Under the pieces are notes generated by a model that saw only the letters and a list, made by a program, of their open reading frames with translations, was not told the DNA's origin and searched no databases. 16,612 bases of DNA, taken from assembly GCA_929200295.1 (NCBI GenBank), contig CAKMZE010000056.1:217-16828 (forward strand), given 5' to 3'. Shown piece by piece: positions 1 through 5,241 of the stretch (position 1 is the stretch's first letter; every line of letters starts with the position of its first letter). The translations under genes and the position numbers were made by a program. This DNA is from an uncultured Alphaproteobacteria bacterium (GTDB lineage Bacteria > Pseudomonadota > Alphaproteobacteria > Rhodobacterales > Rhodobacteraceae).

Positions 1-673
1 CCGCGTCATAAACAAGATTCATGACAAGTGCGCCATACCAAGGGAATGTCGCCATATCCGCGATTGAGTATTCATCACCGCCCAAATAGCGCGCCTCGCC
101 CAAACGGCGATCAAGCACATCAAGCTGGCGTTTGGTTTCCATCGCAAAGCGATTAATGGGGTATTCGAATTTCTCAGGCGCGTAAGCGTAGAAATGGCCG
201 AACCCGCCACCAAGGTAGGGGGCGGACCCTTGCAACCAAAACAGCCAATTAAGCGTCTCAGCCCGTGCTTTGGCATCCTTTGGTAAGAATGCGCCGAATT
301 TTTCGGCGAGATAAAGCAGGATTGCACCGCTTTCAAACACGCGCACGCCTGTGTCTTCGTCCATCAGCGCAGGGATTTTTGAATTAGGGTTCACATCCAC
401 AAAGCCAGAGCTGAATTGATCACCCTCTTGGATTTTGATCAACCACGCATCGTATTCAGCCCCCTTATGCCCAGCGGCAAGCAGCTCTTCGAGCATGATC
501 GTGACCTTCACACCATTGGGCGTGGCCAATGAATAGAGCTGAAGCGGGTGTTTCCCTATTGGGCGCTCTTTGTCGTGGGTCGGGCCTGCAATGGGGCGAT
601 TGATGCTGGCAAACTGGCCACCGTTTTCGGCGTCCCATGTCCAAACCTCAGGCGGTGTATATGTCTCTGTCAT
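1..673 (-). CDS. yghU: YghU-type glutathione S-transferase (GSH-dependent disulfide-bond oxidoreductase), 3' end cut by window
   Basis: This is a cytosolic glutathione transferase of the nu class (YghU/YfcG type), which reduces disulfides using glutathione. The minus-strand frame opens with ATG at 673 and stays open for 224 codons to the window edge. Escherichia coli YghU is about 288 residues, so roughly 64 C-terminal residues lie outside. Visible landmarks: the N-terminal stretch VWTWDAENGGQFASINRP (9-27), typical of YghU and absent from ordinary GSTs; the thioredoxin-fold loop LATPNGVKVTIMLEEL (49-64), whose Thr/Asn serve glutathione binding in this class; NPNSKIPAL (95-103); the glutathione-site FESGAILLYL (113-122); and LNWLFWLQGSAPYLGGGFGHF (141 onward) in the helical domain. 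It lies 63 nt downstream of the response regulator on the same strand with no clear terminator between them, so cotranscription is possible but unproven. Family identity is firm. Confidence 0.93.
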   Translation of the reverse strand, partial: MTETYTPPEVWTWDAENGGQFASINRPIAGPTHDKERPIGKHPLQLYSLATPNGVKVTIMLEELLAAGHKGAEYDAWLIKIQEGDQFSSGFVDVNPNSKIPALMDEDTGVRVFESGAILLYLAEKFGAFLPKDAKARAETLNWLFWLQGSAPYLGGGFGHFYAYAPEKFEYPINRFAMETKRQLDVLDRRLGEARYLGGDEYSIADMATFPWYGALVMNLVYDA

Positions 674-736
674 TTTTTATCTCATTATTATTGGTCAAAG
701 GTATGTAGGATCGAATGTGCAGAATACAATCGGGGT

Positions 737-1366
737 TTAAATCCCTGTGCCCTGCAAAACACCGTGTTCCATCGCATAACGCGTGAGCCCAGCGGTCGAG
801 CTAATCCCAAGCTTGCGTTTGATATTGTTGCGATGGGTTTCCACAGTGCGCACGGAGATGCTGAGTTGTGCGGCGACCTCTTTGTTTGATCGTCCTTGCG
901 CGAGCGCGAGTAGGATTGTTTGTTCGCGGCTTGTTAACGGCTCACGCCCGTCTGAAATTTTCGGCTCAAGCGCGATTTTTGCCCCTGTACATAAATACTG
1001 TTCGCCGCCTGTTACGGTCTTGATCGCTGTGTAAATCTCTTCGGTTGGGACGTCTTTGAGCACATAACCTTTTGCACCATGGGCCATGGCAGTTGAAATA
1101 TACTCGGGGCTGTCATGCATCGATAGGATCAGGATATGCGTGTCTGGGCAGTTCTCAAGGATCATCTCGGTCGCATTGAGCCCCGATAAGCCCGGCATAT
1201 TTAGGTCTAAAAGCATGACATCGGGCTGCAAGTCTTGCACTTGCGCAACAGCATCCTGACCGGATGACAAAACGCTCACCACGCGGATGTCATCATAGCT
1301 TTCTAAGATTGCTTGTATCCCTTCGGCGACCATGGGATGATCATCAACAATAGCAACACGGATCAT
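737..1366 (-). CDS. NarL/FixJ (LuxR)-family response regulator
   Basis: A 209-residue DNA-binding response regulator, cytoplasmic and likely a transcription activator. The receiver domain (about 1-120) has the acidic pair D8/D9, phospho-acceptor D54 in MLLDLNMPG, switch residue S82 and conserved K104 in GYVLKD. The LuxR-type helix-turn-helix spans about 144-202: LTSREQTILLALAQGRSNKE, then a recognition helix around SVRTVETHRNNIKRKL. Length is normal for the family. Its ATG overlaps the TGA of the upstream kinase gene by 4 bp (ATGA), which implies translational coupling and makes the pair cognate. Because the operon points away from a TRAP transporter across a shared 235-bp region, control of that transporter is the most likely job (inference). 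All phosphotransfer residues are intact. The exact ligand circuit cannot be read from the sequence. Confidence 0.93.
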   Translation of the reverse strand: MIRVAIVDDHPMVAEGIQAILESYDDIRVVSVLSSGQDAVAQVQDLQPDVMLLDLNMPGLSGLNATEMILENCPDTHILILSMHDSPEYISTAMAHGAKGYVLKDVPTEEIYTAIKTVTGGEQYLCTGAKIALEPKISDGREPLTSREQTILLALAQGRSNKEVAAQLSISVRTVETHRNNIKRKLGISSTAGLTRYAMEHGVLQGTGI

Positions 1367-2781
1367 GATGCGTATTCCTTTTCCATGTTTTGTGGGCGCA
1401 ACATATGGCTTAGCGGGACAAGTGCTTTGATCGTTGTGCCGGTTTTCGTGCTGGATATTTTCAGCGTCCCGCCCAATTGTTCAACCCGTTCTTGCATGTT
1501 GCGTAATCCAAGGCCGGTTTGTTTTGGCGCGACTGAAAACCCTTTGCCATTGTCACTGATCTGTAAAAGCGCACCCTGACGCGTGCCCGCGAGCGAAACC
1601 GCGACTTCGGATGCTTTGGCGTGGCGCTCTATATTGGTAAGCGCCTCTTGTGCGATCCGGTAAAGCGCAATTCGCGCGTCTTGATCAAGTCGGTTGCGAA
1701 ACACAACCGTTTCAAATTCGACGGGTGTGCCTGTGCGTTGATGAAAGTCTTCTGTCAGGGCTTGCAGGGCAGGGCCCAAGCCCAGATCATCAAGCACCGC
1801 AGGCCGTAGATCGCGTGAAATACGCCGCACCTCTTGGATCGTGCCGCCTAAACCTGCAATGCCTTTGTTCAGGCTTTCATCTGCGCTGGTTTGACCAAGG
1901 CTAAGACGCTTGCGCGTCAGCTCAAGCGCGTAACGTACACCGACAAGCATTTGGCTAATGCCATCATGCAGCTCACGCGCAACGCGGCTGCGTTCTTCTT
2001 CTTGTGTATCAATGATCCTTTGGGTGAGCGCCTTAAGCTTTGTATCCGCAAGCCTGCGTTCGCGGATGTTGAGAACGATGCCAGAGACAAAGACCCCGAT
2101 GACAGCGATACTGGCAATCACCGCGATATAAAGCGATGTGCGATTGATTCGGTTTTCAACATCAGCACGTGCGGCGGCCACATTCTGCAAGACGTCATCA
2201 ATAAAGATCCCCGTGCCGACGGCCCATCGCCAGTCTTGCAGGCCATTCACATAGGCGATCATTCTTGCGGTTTGGCCAGTAGTCGGTTTTTGCCAATCAA
2301 AACTATGATACCCACCGCCCGTGCGCGCGATGCGGATCAACTCATCCGTGATCGGGATACCATTTTGATCTTTAAGCCCGGACCAATCTTTTCCGATGAG
2401 ATACGTCTGACGCGGCGCTACGATGTTGACCCCATCATAATCAAACACAAAGAAATACCCGTCCTGCCCATAAAGCATTGCGGAAAGCTCGCGACTGACA
2501 GCGAGTTTTGCTCCTTCATCATCCGGGGCTGCGCGCCCATATGTGTTCACAAATGCGGTGCGCGCAATTGAGAGATAATTGCGCAGTTCTTCGCGCTTGG
2601 CCTCAATTAATTGTGTTTCTAGCGCCGCAATTTCACGCTCGGCAAGCTGTCGTGATTGGCTGGTTACGACCAAAGCAATCAAGGATATCGCGATAATCAT
2701 CGGTAGCGTCGCTAGCAAAAATACCTTTTGCCCATAGGACAAAGCGATCATTTCCCGAAGCCGTGATACATGCGCTGACAT
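1363..2781 (-). CDS. Membrane histidine kinase with extracytoplasmic single Cache domain, NarX/DegS-type (HisKA_3)
   Basis: A 472-residue sensor kinase of the inner membrane. Order of parts: a short cytoplasmic N-terminus; transmembrane helix 1 at about 18-41; a periplasmic sCache_2-like sensor (about 45-210) with DGYFFVFDYDGVNIVAPR (107-124), GKDWSGLKDQNG (130-141) and WRWAVGTGIFIDDV (184-197); transmembrane helix 2 at about 217-238; a HisKA_3 dimerisation helix with phospho-histidine H272 in RVARELHDGISQ; and a HATPase domain with N383 in EALTNIERHAKA, DNGKG (410-414) and GLGLRNM (423-429). Cache domains of this class bind small organic acids in other proteins, so sensing a transported carboxylate is plausible (inference). 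The start at 2781 has AAGGA only 1 nt upstream, which is too close to be ideal. An internal ATG at codon 11 is an alternative. Coupled to the regulator gene by ATGA. Confidence 0.92.
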   Translation of the reverse strand: MSAHVSRLREMIALSYGQKVFLLATLPMIIAISLIALVVTSQSRQLAEREIAALETQLIEAKREELRNYLSIARTAFVNTYGRAAPDDEGAKLAVSRELSAMLYGQDGYFFVFDYDGVNIVAPRQTYLIGKDWSGLKDQNGIPITDELIRIARTGGGYHSFDWQKPTTGQTARMIAYVNGLQDWRWAVGTGIFIDDVLQNVAAARADVENRINRTSLYIAVIASIAVIGVFVSGIVLNIRERRLADTKLKALTQRIIDTQEEERSRVARELHDGISQMLVGVRYALELTRKRLSLGQTSADESLNKGIAGLGGTIQEVRRISRDLRPAVLDDLGLGPALQALTEDFHQRTGTPVEFETVVFRNRLDQDARIALYRIAQEALTNIERHAKASEVAVSLAGTRQGALLQISDNGKGFSVAPKQTGLGLRNMQERVEQLGGTLKISSTKTGTTIKALVPLSHMLRPQNMEKEYAS

Positions 2782-2853
2782 GTCCTTTGGGTAGTAGGGA
2801 ATCGCTGTTAACGCAAAGCTGTTTTCAATGGTGGGTTAGCCGCCTAGGTGGAT

Positions 2854-2867
2854 TGTTAGCGAAAACA
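2854..2867. promoter_or_regulatory. Candidate LacI-family operator, degenerate copy of the edd site
   Basis: TGTTAGCGAAAACA matches 12 of the 14 bases of the symmetric motif TGTTAGCGCTAACA, whose 12-bp core GTTAGCGCTAAC is perfect upstream of edd at 15295-15306. The CG centre and the outer TGTTAG/AACA are kept. It lies 150 bp before the dctP start and 73 bp before the kinase start. One site with two mismatches could be chance. The support is that it sits in the main divergent promoter region of the window. Confidence 0.3.
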
Positions 2868-2896
2868 TAGACTGAATTGGTCAGAAAAAATAACAA

Positions 2897-2916
2897 AATA
2901 CGCAATACTACGTATT
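2897..2916. promoter_or_regulatory. AATAC repeat cluster, candidate response-regulator site
   Basis: AATACGCAATACTACGTATT holds two direct AATAC units 7 bp apart (2897, 2904) and an inverted unit GTATT (2912-2916), giving an AATAC-N3-GTATT palindrome nested in an AATACG-N8-CGTATT one. Regulators of the NarL family commonly bind 7-bp half-sites in direct or inverted order, and the neighbouring regulator is of this family. It is about 100 bp upstream of the dctP ATG, a usual place for an activator. The assignment is inference from symmetry and location. Confidence 0.3.
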
Positions 2917-3016
2917 CCGCTTTGCAAATTCATTGGCTAGCATCTCAACACGAAGAGATCCGCCATCGGTCGGGGCAATTTAGCTTGGCCAATGGTGATG
3001 ACAGGGAGGAAACCAC

Positions 3017-4099
3017 ATGGATCGTCGCTCGTTTTTGAGAAATTCCGCTTTGGGTGGCACAGCTGCCGCTGCGTCTACATTAGCTGCTCCTGCATATGCG
3101 CAGGGTAAGCGGACACTGACCCTCGTGACAACTTGGGGTCGTGGGCTTGCTGGTGTGCATGATGCCGCACAGCGTGCTGCTGACACAATCACTGCAATGT
3201 CAGACGGAAGCCTGACAATTGACCTGAAAGCCGCTGGCGAACTCGTTGGCGCATTCGAAGTCTTTGACGCTGTGACCTCTGGTCAGGCTGATATGTACCA
3301 CGGCGCTGACTATTACTTTGTTGGTCAGCACCCAGGCTATGCATTCTTTACGTCTGTTCCTTTCGGCATGACACCGCAAGAGATTTCAAACTGGTATTAC
3401 AATGGCGAAGGCCATGGCTACCATGATGAGCTTGGCTCAATCTTTGGTTTGAAGTCATTCCTTGCCGGTAACACAGGCCCACAAGCGGGTGGCTGGTTTG
3501 CCAAAGAGATCGCAGGTCCTGAGGATTTTCAAGGTCTGAAATTCCGCATGCCGGGTCTTGGTGGTCAAGCGCTGGGCCGCATGGGTGCATCCGTCCAGAA
3601 CTTGCCAGGTGCAGAAGTGTATCAGGCGCTAGCGTCTGGTGCGATTGACGGCACTGAGTGGATCGGCCCTTGGGCAGATGAAAAGGCTGGTTTCCAGGAA
3701 ATCACCAAGTTCTACTATACAGCTGGTATGCATGAGCCAGGTGCAGCGCTTTCATTGGCAACAAACCTCGATGTGTTTGATAGCCTTTCACCCGCGCATC
3801 AAAAGATCATCGAGATCGCAGCGGGCGAAGCACACCAGTGGAACCTTGCACAGTTCATGAACAACAACGGTGCAGCGCTTCAGCGTTTGCAGGCTGGTGG
3901 TGTCAAAGTGCTCGAATTCCCAGACAGTGTTTGGGACGCAATGGGCACAGCCGCAAAAGAGACCATGGACCAGTATGCTGGTGATGATCTCTATGACCGT
4001 CTGCGCGCGTCATACAATGCGTCAATGGCTGCGTCTTCTGGCTGGATCACCCGCTCTGAGGGTGCGTACCGCACGCAGCGTGACCGCGTCATGGGCTAA
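3017..4099 (+). CDS. dctP: TRAP transporter periplasmic solute-binding protein, TakP/FcbT1-like, Tat-exported
   Basis: A 360-residue periplasmic receptor that hands substrate to the DctQM membrane unit. The N-terminus MDRRSFLRNSALGG is a twin-arginine signal, with likely cleavage after AYA at residue 28. The mature domain reads as the TakP branch of TRAP receptors (2-oxo acid binding in Rhodobacter sphaeroides TakP): AGELVGAFEVFDAV (73-86), GNTGPQAGGW (151-160), GLKFRMPGLGG (173-183) and GAIDGTEWIGPW (208-219). R177 is the conserved carboxylate-binding arginine, and Q156, E214 and W215 align with residues that in TakP hold the sodium ion and substrate (from memory of that structure). This supports a 2-oxo acid or related carboxylate; the exact substrate is open. 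Ribosome binding site GGGAGG, spacing 7. Codon choice leans to GGT, GCT and CGT more than in neighbouring genes, as expected for an abundant protein. First gene of dctPQM. Confidence 0.93.
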   Translation: MDRRSFLRNSALGGTAAAASTLAAPAYAQGKRTLTLVTTWGRGLAGVHDAAQRAADTITAMSDGSLTIDLKAAGELVGAFEVFDAVTSGQADMYHGADYYFVGQHPGYAFFTSVPFGMTPQEISNWYYNGEGHGYHDELGSIFGLKSFLAGNTGPQAGGWFAKEIAGPEDFQGLKFRMPGLGGQALGRMGASVQNLPGAEVYQALASGAIDGTEWIGPWADEKAGFQEITKFYYTAGMHEPGAALSLATNLDVFDSLSPAHQKIIEIAAGEAHQWNLAQFMNNNGAALQRLQAGGVKVLEFPDSVWDAMGTAAKETMDQYAGDDLYDRLRASYNASMAASSGWITRSEGAYRTQRDRVMG

Positions 4100-4122
4100 G
4101 CCCAAAGCGATTTACGACATAT

Positions 4123-4155
4123 TTTGGCGCGGCCTTACCGCAAGGTCGCGCCAAA
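4123..4155 (+). promoter_or_regulatory. Strong intra-operon hairpin between dctP and dctQ
   Basis: The left arm TTTGGCGCGGCCTT (4123-4136) pairs with the right arm AAGGTCGCGCCAAA (4142-4155) around a 5-nt loop. This gives 14 pairs in RNA, 13 Watson-Crick and one G-U. No U-run follows (TGACGACAG comes next), so it is unlikely to be a full intrinsic terminator for the plus strand. It begins 24 nt after the dctP stop. The likely role is to protect the 3' end of a dctP mRNA fragment or to cause partial stopping, giving more receptor than membrane subunits. Confidence 0.7.
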
Positions 4156-4180
4156 TGACGACAGATTTTCGCGTGGTGCG

Positions 4181-4194
4181 GGCCTCATGAGGCC
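4181..4194 (+). promoter_or_regulatory. Perfect palindrome covering the first dctQ ribosome binding site
   Basis: GGCCTCATGAGGCC is a perfect 14-bp palindrome ending 3 nt before the ATG at 4198. In RNA it can fold as a 5-bp GGCCU/AGGCC stem with a CAUG loop. That would bury GAGG (4189-4192), the only Shine-Dalgarno-like element for the 4198 start. The second start at 4219, behind a G-run, would stay free. Confidence 0.5.
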
Positions 4195-4197
4195 CCC

Positions 4198-5223
4198 ATG
4201 CAAGACGGGGGGGACATTATGGACGAAGAGATCGTCTGCACAGGATTTTTCCGTGCATCCGAAGAGGACACAATCAGCTGTCTTGACCAATTTGAGATGG
4301 GCGGGAGTGCGCAATATGTCTTGGGGAATTTACTCGAGGCACCCTATAATATAGGTGCGGCACTTCTTAATACAGATCAATGGCTTGCGTGGCTTCCTTA
4401 TATCAATGGAAACATGCCTGACGCGGAAGTAAAACAAAGCCTGATGCGCTTTATCTATTATGGTGCCTCGGCTGAATTGTTCTTTGTGGTCTTTGCTCTG
4501 TTTTTAGCCGTCACGATCATTGGTATGGTCTTTAACCGCTTTATGTGGGGCTGCGTGCGTGGGTTGGAAGGCTTTGCAAATATCGTTGGCCGCACCTTTG
4601 CTTGGGCGGGGCTTTTGATGGTGCTCCAGCAGATCGTCATCATCTTTATGCAAAGGGTGTTTGCGGTCTCTGAGATTTCCATAGGCTTTGGGATGACGAT
4701 CACCCATGATGTGAGCTGGTGGTCAGAAGAGCTGAAGTTTTATAACGCGATGATTGTGTGCATGTGTGCGGCTTATACTTTTGTGCAGGGCAGTCACGTG
4801 CGGGTCGATCTGATTTATTCCGCTGTGAGCTTTCGCACAAAACGGGCCATCGATATGTTTGGCAGCATCGTGTTTATGGTGCCTGCGGCCTTGCTCACAT
4901 GGCTATACGGATGGTTTTTTCTCTGGCGGCATCTTGTCGTGCCGAACCCATCGGCCTCGGACAGTCTTGAGCGTCTTTTGACCAAAGCCCGCGCGCTGCG
5001 CTGGAATGTTGAAACGATCGGCTTTTCGCCAAATGGGTTTAACGCTTACTTTATGTTCAAAGTGCTGTTGGTGAGCTTCACCTTGATGGTGCTATTACAG
5101 GCGATTGCCTTCTTTTACCGCTCATATCTTGAGTTCAAAGAAGGCGAGGAGAGCGAGGGGAAATACCTCGACAAAGATGATTTGGGTGATCCACAGGCCG
5201 AGCTGGTCGCGGAAATTCACTAA
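4198..5223 (+). CDS. dctQ: TRAP transporter small membrane subunit, large variant (DctQ/FcbT2-like)
   Basis: The small integral-membrane subunit that joins the receptor-binding face of the transporter to DctM. At 341 residues it is about twice the usual DctQ (about 160-200). Hydrophobic segments are visible near 91-114, 133-153, 181-197, 219-243 and 285-307. The family signature is QGSHVRVDLIYSAV (197-210), followed by FRTKRAIDMFGSIVFMVPAA. The first 90 residues form a mostly soluble N-terminal extension, and the C-terminus is highly charged (FKEGEESEGKYLDKDD). Two starts compete. ATG 4198 has GAGG at 5-nt spacing, which is used here. ATG 4219 (M8, MDEEIV) lies behind GGGGGGGA (4207-4214). 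Starting at 4219 would give 334 residues. The stop is 18 bp before dctM, so the two are cotranscribed. Confidence 0.88.
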   Translation: MQDGGDIMDEEIVCTGFFRASEEDTISCLDQFEMGGSAQYVLGNLLEAPYNIGAALLNTDQWLAWLPYINGNMPDAEVKQSLMRFIYYGASAELFFVVFALFLAVTIIGMVFNRFMWGCVRGLEGFANIVGRTFAWAGLLMVLQQIVIIFMQRVFAVSEISIGFGMTITHDVSWWSEELKFYNAMIVCMCAAYTFVQGSHVRVDLIYSAVSFRTKRAIDMFGSIVFMVPAALLTWLYGWFFLWRHLVVPNPSASDSLERLLTKARALRWNVETIGFSPNGFNAYFMFKVLLVSFTLMVLLQAIAFFYRSYLEFKEGEESEGKYLDKDDLGDPQAELVAEIH

Positions 5224-5241
5224 AGCGAAGGCGGGGTTCTC

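Larger units (their letters stand above)
2782..3016. promoter_or_regulatory. Divergent control region between the sensor-kinase operon and the TRAP operon
   Basis: These 235 bp hold no gene. Both operons start outward from here, so both promoters should lie inside. It is AT-rich between about 2880 and 2930. I could not identify a convincing -35/-10 pair for either direction, which fits activator-dependent promoters. Three GTTARC elements occur (GTTAAC at 2807, GTTAGC at 2835 and 2855, the last two 20 bp apart), plus a near-palindrome CCGCCTAGGTGG at 2840-2851. A separate cluster of AATAC repeats lies nearer dctP. The dctP ribosome binding site GGGAGG is at 3004-3009, 7 nt before the ATG. Confidence 0.6.

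Noticed and set aside
1891..2571. 226-codon open frame on the plus strand inside the kinase gene
   Set aside because: It is fully antisense to a well-supported histidine kinase and has no family motif or ribosome binding site. It is a shadow of the kinase's codon pattern.
2930..2960. Sigma-54 promoter for dctP, as known for some dicarboxylate transporters
   Set aside because: TTGGCT at 2934 has no TTGC element at the right distance, and the neighbouring regulator lacks an AAA+ sigma-54 activator domain.
4123..4155. Full intrinsic terminator ending the dctP transcript
   Set aside because: The stem is strong, but no U-tract follows and dctQ and dctM need transcription from upstream. Kept as a stability or partial-stop element.
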